Positions 29,107-39,989 of a stretch of DNA of 64,000 nucleotides are shown one piece after another. Both the position numbers and the translations under genes were made by a program. Below the pieces are notes generated by a model that saw only the letters and a list, made by a program, of their open reading frames with translations, ran no database searches and had not been told where the DNA came from. How positions within the stretch are numbered: the first letter of the stretch is position 1; each line of letters begins with the position of its first letter. This stretch comes from Trichomonas tenax (Eukaryota; Parabasalia; Trichomonadida; Trichomonadidae), in NCBI GenBank assembly GCA_023091735.1, contig JALKBU010000068.1, positions 1 through 64,000 on the forward strand, read 5' to 3'.

Positions 29107-29178
29107 TCAAAAGATATATAAATAATTGCTGCCTTAGATATATAATGATGAAATATAAAATTTTTGAAATCATTTTCG

Positions 29179-30291
29179 ATGTTTTCCTCTTTGCTTATAT
29201 TTTCCAAATCTTTGCATTTGGAATTTGAAGAGCAAAGGTTTAAAGAATTGGTAGAAAACAGTCGAAAGTCTCCATTTTTTGTGATATTTTATACCCCAAC
29301 GTGCACAAATTGCGGAAAAATCGAAAATATATATAAATCGCTTCCTTTTGTCAATAACAAGAATGCAATCACAAGTATGCTAATTGATTGTCATAATGCG
29401 ACTATTTACAAGTCACTAAATCTCGAAACAATTCCAATTGCATATTTTATTGATACAAATAAACGAAGATACTGGAAAAAACTAACAGACATCAATCAAG
29501 AATCAGTTTTGAACTTCATTTCAGAGAATTCTAAGTTCAACATACAAAGAGCAGGCTTCAATATTACAAATCAAACAGATCTTACACAGTATCATATATT
29601 TGCACAGTCAGAAACAGATTTAATTCTCAAAGGTACACGCAAGCTTGCAAAAAGTATTGCTAAAAGTAATAAATTCACATACACAATTGATTCGAGCACA
29701 AATTCAAACATAACAGCCTTTTTAGGCAATGGAATTTGCAATATTTCGTGTACAAATATTGATGACTTAAATAATTTCTATAAAAGAACTCGATTTTCGC
29801 CATTTCATTATTTCGATGATGAAGAAATCTTTGAACAGAATGAAACCAATGTAGTCATAGTCTATCTTCGTGACAGATTCAAAACATTCAGTGATCAGTT
29901 CATTATAGACTTACAGAAGAAATATTGTGATAAATTAATCGTCGGATATTCATCGGAAGAACTTTCACCAGGTTTACTGTCTAAAGCAAACATATCAAGC
30001 TCGGATTTTCCTGCAGTTGTATCATACTGTAGGGTCTGTACAAATGTGTATCAAGGAAGATTCTTCATTGATAATGCAAACAAATTTATTGATAATTTAT
30101 TAGATAACAACAAATGTGGCGAAATATATGGAAAAAGAAAACCAGTAAAACAATTACAGCAACAAGCAATAGAATCACATGCAGATAAAGAAATAGAAGG
30201 AATCGCTAAATATCCATTTGAAACTATTCTTTTCATCGCATTTTCATTAATTTACTATATTTTCCAAAAACAAAGATCCCATCACGAGTAA
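29179..30291 (+). CDS. Thioredoxin-like (PDI/TMX-type) membrane protein, 370 aa
   Basis: The frame opens with TTG at 29164, but ATG 29179 gives a normal signal peptide. A thioredoxin fold follows at about 15-110, with the active site CTNC (42-45) in 'FFVIFYTPTCTNCGK' and a cis-Pro in 'TIPIAYFID'. The rest looks like one or two redox-inactive thioredoxin folds, ending in a membrane segment at about 345-362 and a basic tail. This is the layout of a TMX-type ER membrane oxidoreductase acting on lumenal disulphides. It overlaps the convergent ARM-like gene by ten bases. Confidence 0.85.
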   Translation: MFSSLLIFSKSLHLEFEEQRFKELVENSRKSPFFVIFYTPTCTNCGKIENIYKSLPFVNNKNAITSMLIDCHNATIYKSLNLETIPIAYFIDTNKRRYWKKLTDINQESVLNFISENSKFNIQRAGFNITNQTDLTQYHIFAQSETDLILKGTRKLAKSIAKSNKFTYTIDSSTNSNITAFLGNGICNISCTNIDDLNNFYKRTRFSPFHYFDDEEIFEQNETNVVIVYLRDRFKTFSDQFIIDLQKKYCDKLIVGYSSEELSPGLLSKANISSSDFPAVVSYCRVCTNVYQGRFFIDNANKFIDNLLDNNKCGEIYGKRKPVKQLQQQAIESHADKEIEGIAKYPFETILFIAFSLIYYIFQKQRSHHE

Positions 30292-31736
30292 TTATTCATT
30301 TTTTCATCAAAAGCTGTCGACATATAGGTGCTGATTAATAAAGCTGGCGCTGCTGCCAGTTCATTTTCTGAAAAGGCCATAGTTTTAATCAGTTCTTCAA
30401 TGTTATCTGGATCATCAAAAAGATTCATAAGATTCCTGATTTTCTCCGGATCATAGTTTTGATTCTGAATCATGAGCTGAAGGATATTTAATCCATGAGA
30501 CATAACAAGGTCATCTGAATCAATAGTGTCTTCCAAGAAAGTAAAAAATTCCTTAGTTTCATAATCATGAAGAACTTCTTTTGGACATTTTATCATAAAA
30601 TGGAAAAGCGTCCTCGAAAAGAGTTCTCTGTGCTGAAATTCTGCAAAATGCGTGTAAGTAATGAAAAGCTCGAGAATTTGATTATATCTGCCAGCATAAC
30701 GCTGAGTAAATACCGCATCGTTTAAAGTATAATATATATTATTGAGAAATCCAAAGTATGCAAATAAAACATCAACGGAAAGCTTTTTGGTTGCAAAATG
30801 CAGATAAATCAATTCTTCTACATCGAATTTCATTTTCTCGAATTCAGTACTGAGAATGAACCAACTTGCTAAAGTCATTGCATTACATATAGTACTATCA
30901 TCATTGGATATCATAATGACATTTTTCAAATTATTAAACAAAAATGCGGTATCAATGATTTTTACCATAGGATCATCTATACTAAATTGGATGCAGACAT
31001 TATACATAAATTTGAACACTACACCTAAGTGAACATCGTATATCTTGCCTAAAAGTTGGAGAGAATTCGACAGCATCGAATCTAAGAATGGAATTGTTTT
31101 AAGATTGTAATTTACCGCTATCTCATTAAAATAATATATTAAAGACATTGATGCCTCAGGGTCAACAAGAATTGATATTGATTCACAGTATTGGCTGTTT
31201 TCATACGTGAAAAACATCTTTTGAACGTCTTCTAAACATGGACTAACAATTTTAATCATGTTTCCAAGAAATCTGTATAATCTGTGTCTATTGTGGAATT
31301 CTATATATGAAATCATATTGACTCTATTCAATAAACCGTGATCATAAAGTTCTTTCGCAACTTTTGATGAAATTAAAATTATTACATTGTAAATGTTGAT
31401 TTCTTTTTCAGCAATTTCAGGATTCACTCTTTCTAGTTCCAGAAAGTCATCGTTGAATGATTTCATGATGTTTTCGGGTTCAAATTCAGTTGATTCAAAA
31501 TATGATTCAAATACAGATTTTCGAACATTATACTTAACATAAAAATCATAAAATTCTTCATATCTTTGTGGTATTTGAACGATTTCTAGTTTATCAATTG
31601 ATTCCATCAATTTAAAAAAAAGTTGTTTGAAATTGAACAATAATTCGAACTCCCCTTCAATATATTCGAGATTTACATTAAGTTCTTTATCAAGTTTTCG
31701 TCCCAATGTTGCTGTTGTTGCATCTTTGAAGTCCAT
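30282..31736 (-). CDS. Alpha-solenoid (ARM-like) protein of unknown function, 484 aa
   Basis: ATG 31736 to TGA 30282-30284. The protein is almost wholly helical, with repeated 40-residue segments and a conserved-looking acidic C-terminus. It resembles the protein at 57070-58488 in length, composition and layout, so the two may belong to the same expanded trichomonad family of ARM-like scaffolds. No catalytic motif. The 3' end overlaps the stop of the convergent thioredoxin-like gene. TTACATGACAAAA and TTTACATGTCA lie 35-65 bases upstream. Confidence 0.75.
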   Translation of the reverse strand: MDFKDATTATLGRKLDKELNVNLEYIEGEFELLFNFKQLFFKLMESIDKLEIVQIPQRYEEFYDFYVKYNVRKSVFESYFESTEFEPENIMKSFNDDFLELERVNPEIAEKEINIYNVIILISSKVAKELYDHGLLNRVNMISYIEFHNRHRLYRFLGNMIKIVSPCLEDVQKMFFTYENSQYCESISILVDPEASMSLIYYFNEIAVNYNLKTIPFLDSMLSNSLQLLGKIYDVHLGVVFKFMYNVCIQFSIDDPMVKIIDTAFLFNNLKNVIMISNDDSTICNAMTLASWFILSTEFEKMKFDVEELIYLHFATKKLSVDVLFAYFGFLNNIYYTLNDAVFTQRYAGRYNQILELFITYTHFAEFQHRELFSRTLFHFMIKCPKEVLHDYETKEFFTFLEDTIDSDDLVMSHGLNILQLMIQNQNYDPEKIRNLMNLFDDPDNIEELIKTMAFSENELAAAPALLISTYMSTAFDEKMNNYS

Positions 31737-31770
31737 AATAATAATATGACAAACAAGTCAAAAATTAAAT

Positions 31771-31801
31771 TGTTACATGACAAAAATATGTTTTACATGT
31801 C
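31771..31801 (-). promoter_or_regulatory. Paired TTACATGACA/TTTACATGTCA motifs
   Basis: Two motif copies about 15 bases apart lie 35-65 bases upstream of ATG 31736. They fill most of the short gap to the next gene on the same strand. Confidence 0.5.
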
Positions 31802-31835
31802 ATTATAAAAAGAAAAATAGAGAAAAAAAAGATTT

Positions 31836-32677
31836 TTAATCACTAGAGCTTGACGAATCAGAATAGCCCGACGAGCTGTAACTATCTCAAGATGAATAGC
31901 TCGAACTACTGTCCATAAAATGATTTGTATATTCAAATAATGAACTAGATTCGGAATTTGAAGAAGAGATATAACCAGAATCTGATGAACTCGAGTCTGA
32001 GCTTGATGATGAAGACGATGTAGAACTTGAATCAGAGCTCGATGATGAAGACGATGAAAAATAAGAATCAGAGAATTGGCTGTAAAAACCATAGTATGGA
32101 TCGAAATAGTCAGAATAATAATCGCTTGAATCAGAATAATTAGAGTTGTGCTTATGATGCTTTGACTTCTTGGATTTCTTTCTCTTTGACTCACTTTCTG
32201 ACTCAGATTCTTGTTTTTCTTTAATTTTGTCTTCACCTTTTGGTTTTTCTTGAACAGGTTTCGCTTTTGTATTTTGAGACATTTCTTTTTGTCTTCTCTC
32301 TTCTTCATGCTTTCTTTGATATTCAGGTTTCAATCTTGCAGGTTCAGAATCATAAGTACGGGATCCAAACATGGGACCTGAATGAAAGAATGAAGTTGTA
32401 GGGCGACTATTTTCACACTTAGAGGATAACTTGATTGAAGTTGATCTTGATTTTCAAGTAATCTAAACCTAATTCTCTCGCTAGTTGTAGTCGAATCTCT
32501 TGAGTATTTAGACTTTATGTTCGTATTAAGTGCCTTATATTCTTTCATTGCAATAATATATTTTTGATAAATATCGAGATCTCCTTTGTCTTTGAACAAC
32601 TCATCACCCTTTTCGGCCATAAAATTCTCTAAAGGAAGTTTTTTTTGAAAAATCGGCGAAGGTGCTCCTATTATCAC
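31836..32677 (-). pseudogene. Ser-rich protein gene with frameshift and nonsense
   Basis: The first 75 codons from ATG 32677 encode a short helical region ('YIIAMKEYKALNTNIKSKY'). Near 32450 the frame changes after 'RFRLLE', and the protein sense continues in another frame through 'CENSRPTTSFFHSGPMFGSR', a charged Lys/Glu segment and a long Ser/Asp/Tyr tail. TGA at 31887-31889 interrupts the tail; the same frame then goes on with 16 more Ser-rich codons to TAA at 31836-31838. One frameshift and one stop make it a recent pseudogene, or an expressed gene with sequence errors. Function unknown. Confidence 0.65.
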
Positions 32678-32749
32678 TGCTGAACATCATCATGTGAAGT
32701 TGCTTTTATTTTGTTGTGAGTCAAATTTTTCAGCAAAATTTCTTCCAAA

Positions 32750-32812
32750 TTACATGACAAAATTTCAATTTATATGTCATAATCATGTTTTACATGACAG
32801 ATTTATGTTTTG
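32750..32812 (-). promoter_or_regulatory. Cluster of three TTACATGACA-type motifs
   Basis: ATTACATGACAAAA (32751), TTTATATGTCA (32770) and TTTTACATGACAG (32788) lie 75-130 bases upstream of the Ser-rich gene. They are spaced about 18-19 bases apart. Confidence 0.5.
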
Positions 32813-33291
32813 TTGTTCAAATGAGAGCCACAATGAATAATTAGCGAACATTTATAACATCATTTTACAGTGTATTGTCATTAAATTAAAATGACTGATT
32901 GTAGCTTGGAAAATATTCTATCATTCCATTTTTGGATTTGATATTTATGAAACATATGTGTTTAATTAATAATATAATACATAAAATTGACATTCAACAA
33001 AGATATATCAATCTTATAACTATTAAAGCTCTGAATGTTAAATATTTGCAAAAAGATTTTGTTTTCATTTTAATTGAAAATATAACAAAACATATGCTAT
33101 ACCTAACGAAGCTATATCAATGAGATACTGAATGAATCAAGATTTTATTGATATATTTGATATATTTTTCAAAATTGTATTTTGGCTATTTCTGAGGGGG
33201 TTACATATCAACATTACTGATGTAGTTGCTGCTGAAATGCTTAAACGCATTGTCACTGATAAAAAAATTGTTAAATAATTATTCATCTTCT
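32813..33291. other. Intergenic, nothing recognised
   Basis: AT-rich, with one 63-codon frame that has no protein-like features. Confidence 0.5.
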
Positions 33292-33975
33292 TCAGCGAAA
33301 TTTTGACATTGGTAAGAGAGCTGCAGGTCTTCTTTGAGTAATGCGAAGCTTATCAAACAAATAAAAACAAAGTATTGCTAAAACATAAATTATTAATACA
33401 AACCAAGGCTTTTGGTAAAGAGGCACTTGATGCAATGCTCTAAATTCTACATATATAGGATCATGAAGCTTGGGAGTAGGATTTGGTAATAATTTTTTCG
33501 AATCTGGTATTGTTAGGTGAAGCTCTGTACTCCAATGTTCCTGATCGAAAGAAATTTTCAGTAGAGAAATTCCATGTATCAAATTAGGAATCAAGCAAGT
33601 TAAAGAATGGTTATAATTTAGGAAACCGGCCAAAATTTGGTTATTTATCAGACAATATCCATTTGCTGGCGTATATAGTTTTGATAATTCGTAATTTACT
33701 GTAATAAATAATGGTTGATTTTCATTTTGCTGTGATAATTGGTAATTTTGTATATTTGGCGTTGGAGAGTAACATAGTTGAGTTCCATTACCATTCATAT
33801 TATATTTGCATTCGCATTTTCCTGGAAAAAGACATTCTGCGAAATCTGTGCATGAAGAATTGCAGTCCCAACAGTTCTCTTTCGTTTCATTATCGTCACT
33901 ATTTTTCAATTCACTGCAGCGTTTTCTTGAAATTTCTAATGAAAATGAAAGAGAATTCAATAACCAAATAAACAT
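33292..33975 (-). CDS. Type I membrane protein with Cys-rich ectodomain, 227 aa
   Basis: Signal peptide at about 1-14, then a Cys-rich EGF-like segment (35-68, 'CWDC...CTDFAECLFPGKCECKYN' in part). A beta-type part follows, with 'HSLTCLIPNLIHGISLLKIS' resembling an IPT/TIG strand pattern, then a membrane segment (about 190-210) and a short basic tail ending 'MSKFR'. Likely a small surface protein. The ectodomain is compact compared with the large trichomonad surface families. I do not recognise an exact family. Confidence 0.75.
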   Translation of the reverse strand: MFIWLLNSLSFSLEISRKRCSELKNSDDNETKENCWDCNSSCTDFAECLFPGKCECKYNMNGNGTQLCYSPTPNIQNYQLSQQNENQPLFITVNYELSKLYTPANGYCLINNQILAGFLNYNHSLTCLIPNLIHGISLLKISFDQEHWSTELHLTIPDSKKLLPNPTPKLHDPIYVEFRALHQVPLYQKPWFVLIIYVLAILCFYLFDKLRITQRRPAALLPMSKFR

Positions 33976-34102
33976 TAAAAAATAATGAACATTTAATTAA
34001 AGATTCATCAAGCATATTCTATCCAAGCAAGTTTATCATGATATTATGAGTTTTTTAAAATTATCCACATATAAACAAATTTTATTGTAGGTGCTTGTAT
34101 GA

Positions 34103-37100
34103 TTGGTGATCTCCTTTCCTATACCTGAAGAATTGGAAGAGAACAATGAAATCCAGCATCATTGGACCAATACTTCCAACAAGCCATGGAAATTGCATCC
34201 AAAGGTATTCCCAGTGTGTATCTTTCAGGAATATAGAGATGGCATATGTGCAGTTGCCCAGCCACGCGCAGATGAAGAACTGAATCGAAAGTCCTTCTGT
34301 ATCAAACTACCGAAAGTTACATTTTCTTCTTATAGAGATTACAGACCTATCCACGTTACTTTCACACTTGACAATAACGTTAGATGCAAAGCAATTCTTC
34401 CAATAGCCGCTTTTTCGCCATTCCAGCCATATGAACAGATTGTTTGCTTAATTTTGTCAATGTATTATGAATTAATGCTGAGAATGAAAGAAACGAAAGA
34501 TGAAATTTTAGATCTTAAAGTATTTGTTGAAAAATGCTTTTCAAGGTTCAAAGCGAAATGCATTACGATATTTAATGACAATGTTCCAGTTATTAACCTC
34601 ACATCTGATGATGCTGTCGAAGTTAGCAACAAAAAATTGCTTTCTTTGATCGAACCTCTCTGCGATCATGATTTCACTTATATTCATGGCGCAATCACTC
34701 CAGATAGGCGTGTATTCGTATACAAGCAGAATGGATTCTCGAACACTTTTTCTTTTGTTATTGAAAAACAAGAAACACATCCAATAGACATTTATGATGA
34801 CTACGCGTTCCCATTCTTTGAGATTGCACGATACTCATTTTTCTGCTAAGCAACTCAGTACATTCAATATTTTCTTCAACGCTATATTGGAGAACGAGAA
34901 TCTTCATTATGTCGAATTCCTTCTTAACAAGGACATCATTCTTTCACACAGTAATCCATCAATGCAGAAATTCACATACATGAAGGATCTTCTCGCGTTC
35001 CTTGATCACAATCACTATCCACACATTCAGGAATGCTTCAATGAATTAATTGCTGAATATATACAGAGCCAGAAGTTAGTGAGAAAGATCTACAAACGCG
35101 AAGACCAATCGAATTGGTACATTCTTAGTGCTGCTTCGACATACGATTCCGTTCAAGAAGACTTCGTTGTTACAATATTCATGGAGAAGATGACACAAGA
35201 GAAGCGTCAAGAGCATGAAATGTTCTCTTCTTTCAAGACAATCGAAAAAGATTTCATCAACAGCAAGATTTACAAATTTCACATCGTTGATGGCAAAGTT
35301 TACATTGTTGGAAAGGCATTCCTTGAGCTTATCATTCCAGAGGGCAAATTCGATGTTGACGACAACGAAGAAATAGACTTAGAAAAGTATGTTTCAAATG
35401 CTGAAATTCCTAAACTTGCGAAGATCGCTAATGAGGAACGTGTTACAATCACATTTAGTGATCATTTATTCATTTCTACATCTAATGAAGGAATCGGATT
35501 CTTGATTTGCTCTGATGCTTTTCCAGATGTTGCATCAAATCAACCAGAAGAATTCCATTCCCATCAGCAACATCATAAGTCGTTTTCTGGATCATTGATA
35601 CACAAACAGAGAAAGTTTCTTCTATCTTCATGCAGCCAACAATTTGGGATGTCATCGGTGTTAGCCACGACACTAAATTCAGTTCATTATCAACATCAAT
35701 ACATCCATATGAAAGAGACTCATTCATCAAGGGCCACAACGAGATGTTGAACAGAAGAACAACACAGTTCTCTGGAGAACTAAGAATTATGCGCGCAGGT
35801 GGCGACTACGAATGGCACAGATTCGCATTGGAACTCAGCAGAACGACATTACACTGTTTGGCAATGAACACGAACAAGCAAAGAGAAGTTGAGCTCAAGC
35901 TTAGAGAAATAAGGCAGTTGAGAGATTTACTTCTTTCATCTGGTAAACTCAGTTTGTGGACATTCAAGGATAACAATGAACCAGCAGAGAAAATAGTTGG
36001 ATTCATGCCAGGAGTCATCAGCGGTGTCGAGATGAACTGGACATTCATCAAACAGAACGTTCCTGAAGAATACAGGCAGTCAATCACAACAGAGATAGAG
36101 AAAGCACTTGATACAGCGACAACAATCGAAATCGACTTCCCAATCGATCTTGGAAATCAAAATCTCATCTAGGTCAGCATTCGTGGTAAAGGAGATACAT
36201 TTCTCAGACAAGTTGTTGGCGTCTGCATTGATATCACTGAACTTAGAAACGCCTACAACAGACTGGAAACAGAAAGAGCACGCTCTGAAGAAGCAAACAA
36301 GCAGAAGACTCTCTTCCTTGCAAATATGAGCCACGAAATCAGAACCATAATGAACGGTATATTCGGAATGCTGGATGTCTTAAGCTTGCAGGAGTTGACA
36401 TCAGAGCAAAGACTTCTCATTGACTCCATTAGATCGAGCTCGTTCCAGCTCATGAAACTTCTTGACGGCACTCTCCACTTATCAAAGATCGAGCAAGGAG
36501 AAACAGAAGTTGAGATGGTCCATATTGACATTTGGCAATTATTCGCACCAATGGTTCTCGCGAACTACACAAGTGCTAAAGAAAACGGTGTTAAGTTGGC
36601 TCTCACTGTCACTTCTCCATTCCCATCATTGGTGAGAGCAGATCCGCAGCTTATCATGAAGATATTCAACAACCTTCTCTCGAACGCAATCAAGTTCACG
36701 AAACCGGGAAGAATCGATATTAAGCTTTCATTCGAAAACAAAACATTCAAGTTGTCTGTTTCTGGTACAGGTATCGTCATCTCAAAGGATCAACGCGCTG
36801 TTATCTTTGAAAGATTCGCACAAGATGACGATTGCGTTGCAAGATTCTTTGGAGGAATAGGTCTTGGACTTTCACATGTCCAAGAAATCGCTAAATTCCT
36901 CGGCGGTGATGTTAATGTCGAAAGTGAAGTCGGAAAAGGTTCAACATTCACTGTTTTAATTCTAATGGAGTCCATTTTGTATCCATACACACCAACACCG
37001 AAGAACAAGAGCTCAGTTTTGTTATACTGCGAAGATGAAGATACATCGAAGATACTCAAAGAGTGGCTGAAGATTCTCAAGTACGAATACATCGAACTTG

Positions 37101-37735
37101 ATGATCCTGATTCATTTGTCGAGAAAATGAGACCAGACACTGTTGCATACTTCATCGAAACATCTCATCCAATGAAGCAGATCAAAGACAAAGTTGCCAG
37201 AGTCGGAAAGATTGTCGTTTGCGCAATCGCCGATCCTGGTGACACATGCATTTTCAGGAACTCAATCAGCCGCCCAATCATGTTCCACCACGTGCAGAAG
37301 TTCCTTGATGATATCAAGAAGGGCGTAGAAACAAGTGTTGTTGCAGCTACTATCGAGCAGACGACTCCTTTGAGGATTTTCGTTGTCGAAGATAACAAAG
37401 CAAACCAGTTCGTTATGAAGAAGATCCTTCAGAGCCTCTCTTGCACATTCCAGATCGCAGAGAATGGGAGCGAAGCTATTACAGCGTTGGATAACGCCGA
37501 ATTCGATATTGTTTTCATGGATTGCCTGATGCCGGTTCTCGATGGCCTTGAGGCATCAAGGAGAATTCGAGCAAGTGGAAAGCAATACAGCAACGTTCCA
37601 ATTGCCTATCTTACTGCTTCCGCTGTCGAAGGCAATGAACAAGTCTGCATGGATGCTGGAATGGACGCTTATTTCGCCAAACCAGTCAGAATGCAACAGA
37701 TTATGCCACTTATCAAGAGATTCTCTCAGCATTAA
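34103..37735 (+). pseudogene. Hybrid histidine kinase, broken at several points
   Basis: An N-terminal sensory part (34103-about 36290) leads to a HisKA H-box ('ANMSHEIRTIMNGI', near 36330; usual Pro is Ile) and an N-box ('NNLLSNAIKFTK'). The G1 box reads 'SGTGIVI' where DTGIGI is expected, so ATP binding should be lost; G2 'GIGLGL' remains. A C-terminal receiver ('FVVEDNKANQ', 'FMDCLMPVLDG', 'LTAS', 'AKPV') is complete. Breaks: no in-frame ATG at the start (ATG 34099 is in another frame), a frameshift near 34830-34845, a frameshift near 35545-35560, TAA 35576-35578 and TAG 36170-36172. The 3' 1.4 kb is uninterrupted. Confidence 0.85.
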
Positions 37736-38534
37736 TTATCTTTTATTTTGTAAAATTATCTTGTTTATGTTGAATTTAATCGAATTTCAAATCATTAAAT
37801 ATGATATATCCAATTAAAATAAGTGCTTAGATTGTGTTTTTATTAAGTTGATTTGATCACATTTTTCTCATCTGCTGTTATTGAGATGAAACTATTATTG
37901 TACTCATTCAAAAAATCATTCGAACTATATCAGCAGAAGCAGTTTTGCACTATGAATCCGGAAGCATTATAATATTCACGTGATGAACAGTTTTAAAACA
38001 GGCAGTTGGAAGGATTCCAAAAATCTAACATTAATGACTTTTAATGTCTTCAATTTGACACCATTAAATATAAGTATAGGTATACAACAAGAATTGTTCT
38101 TTTGTGTTGGCTAAAAAATGGTCCCACTGAATCCTGTGCTGATGCACTTCTCCCACAAATCAGTAGGAGCCATTTCATAATGCAAACATAAAAAGAAATA
38201 AAACATTGCAACGTATAAATTGAATCGGACATATATCACAATTTTCTGAAAAAATAAAAGTTTGTTGTAAGTAAATGCAAGGAATTCAGATTGACTGTTG
38301 CATTTAACACCATAACATTTCCAGTCTGAATTCCTTTGTTATTCATATAATATCAGTGATTTATCGTCATATTTATTATGAAAGTATATATTTGTTGGTA
38401 AATGCCGTATAATTCCACAAACTTATATTACACCTGCTACATATTGTAATGTCTCAATAAAGTCCGTGTAATATTCCTATTTAATTATTGTTTTCATCTA
38501 TCTTTTTTTTGCCAATCTGACAATGTAAAATCCA
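37736..38534. other. Intergenic with a short inverted repeat
   Basis: AT-rich. AAGGAATTCAGA and its inverse TCTGAATTCCTT near 38279-38336 can pair across a loop of about 35 bases. No gene is supported. Confidence 0.5.
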
Positions 38535-38587
38535 AAAAAGTGACGAATCAAAAGTGTATAAAAGTGTCAAATAAATAAAAGTGACAA
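38535..38587 (+). promoter_or_regulatory. Three AAAAGTGACAAA-type motifs before MOB
   Basis: AAAAAAGTGACGAAT (about 38535), AAAAGTGTCAAAT (about 38561) and AAAAGTGACAAA (38577-38587) follow one another; the last is joined to the ATG. It is the clearest example of the second start-site motif. Confidence 0.6.
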
Positions 38588-39226
38588 ATGAAAAGCTTTC
38601 GGAATATTTCTGGAATAACGAAAGCGGAATTCAACGATATTCCGTTTGAAGAGAATCCGAACGAATACAGAACAATCCAGTATTACATTCAAGCTGTCAT
38701 CAAAAAATTCCCGAATGATGTTGATAAACACGTGAAATGTCCAGAAAAAGTCGATAAAAACAGTTGGATCTACGCCTGCTTCCGTCAGCTGCTACAGGAA
38801 ATCAACTATTTCGCATACGAACACAGATTTGTCAGCACAGCAGAAACAATGCCAAAAATGCAGTTTACTATCAATGGAAACTTCGTCGAATGCCGTTCTG
38901 CGGCCAAAAATCCACCGGCACCCGTCCCTGCAATCGATTATATCACGCAAACTGTAGATATGGCGACACAAGTGATTTTGGATCAATCTAAGTTCCCATC
39001 CGGCATCATTACGGCAGAAGGCCTCAATCTCATCATGACATACATGAGGCGTCTTTACAGAGTCTTCAGCTATTCGTATATTTGCCACCGTGAAGTTTTC
39101 GACGAATTGGAGGAGAAAACACATTTGTGCGAGAGATTTACTAAGTTTGCAAGGGAATATAACCTCCTCCAGCCTCAAGACATTCATATTCCTGATTCAT
39201 ACTTCGAACAGAAGAAATCTCAGTGA
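38588..39226 (+). CDS. MOB kinase-activator family protein (phocein/MOB4-like), 212 aa
   Basis: MOB proteins are adaptors for NDR/LATS kinases, or for STRIPAK in the phocein group. Family order is clear: 'CPEKVDKNSWIYACFRQLLQEIN', 'AIDYITQTVDMA', 'RRLYRVFSYSYICHREVFDELEE', 'LCERFTKFAREYNLL'. The spacing is closer to phocein (MOB4) than to MOB1. The two Cys zinc ligands that sit just before 'M...' in the family (the 'C....C' before the conserved W/F strand) are absent: this region reads 'STAETMPKMQF'. The His pair region is partly kept. It is a zinc-less, divergent MOB. The ATG follows AAAAGTGACAAA directly. Confidence 0.87.
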   Translation: MKSFRNISGITKAEFNDIPFEENPNEYRTIQYYIQAVIKKFPNDVDKHVKCPEKVDKNSWIYACFRQLLQEINYFAYEHRFVSTAETMPKMQFTINGNFVECRSAAKNPPAPVPAIDYITQTVDMATQVILDQSKFPSGIITAEGLNLIMTYMRRLYRVFSYSYICHREVFDELEEKTHLCERFTKFAREYNLLQPQDIHIPDSYFEQKKSQ

Positions 39227-39989
39227 AAATTGTGCGACACAAACTTGTTTTTCGTTAGGTGTGAGAATTAATTTTTCTGAATCTGTTTTAAATAAAAATT
39301 ATTTTCAAATAATATACTACTGCAATTCCATCCACTGAACGTCACTATGCTAAGTCCTTCCTAAAGCATTCTTCAAATTATATTCATTGAAAATCAAAAT
39401 TATTTTCATTTTTCACCCAATATGAATAATATACTTATTGTCATTATAAACCATATATAAATTTCTACATAGAAGTGTTTGGTATGGAGAAACTTTCAAA
39501 TCACACTAGTTTTGGAATATCGAATTTTTAAAATATAAATAGCTTATATATTTTGTAACTTATGTACAAAAATCTACACTGAAGTGTCTAGCAAAGTGAT
39601 TATATGTGTTTCTCCTTATGATAAATTTATGAAATCTTATTTATCTTATTAATTTGATATATCTAATATCAGAGAATATAAGGAGGCATGTTATGGAATT
39701 TCATTATTTTGACAATATTATATATTATATATTATATCAAATTAAAATTCAAAATTGAACCTATTGAGTTAACACATTAATCAATGTTCTTCAAATATAA
39801 TAAAATAGTTGAATAGAAATCTGAATTTAAGCCTTATACAAATTTATTTCAATAAAATTTAATCGAAAAATGAAGATTTTCTTCGCTTTCTGTGATATAC
39901 ATTGCATAAAGATATCAAAAACGAGACAAATGAAGTTCTAACGTTCACTTTTTTGTAAAGTTTCAAGTTTTAACGAACATTTTGTAAAA
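39227..39989. other. Intergenic, nothing recognised
   Basis: AT-rich. Some TATATTATATATTATATC low-complexity sequence lies near 39719-39737. Leader-like TTCACTTTTTTGTAAAG lies about 45 bases before the next ATG. Confidence 0.5.

Noticed and set aside
32932..33123. 63-codon ORF
   Set aside because: Ile/Asn/Lys-rich, as expected from AT-rich spacer; no motif or homologue look.
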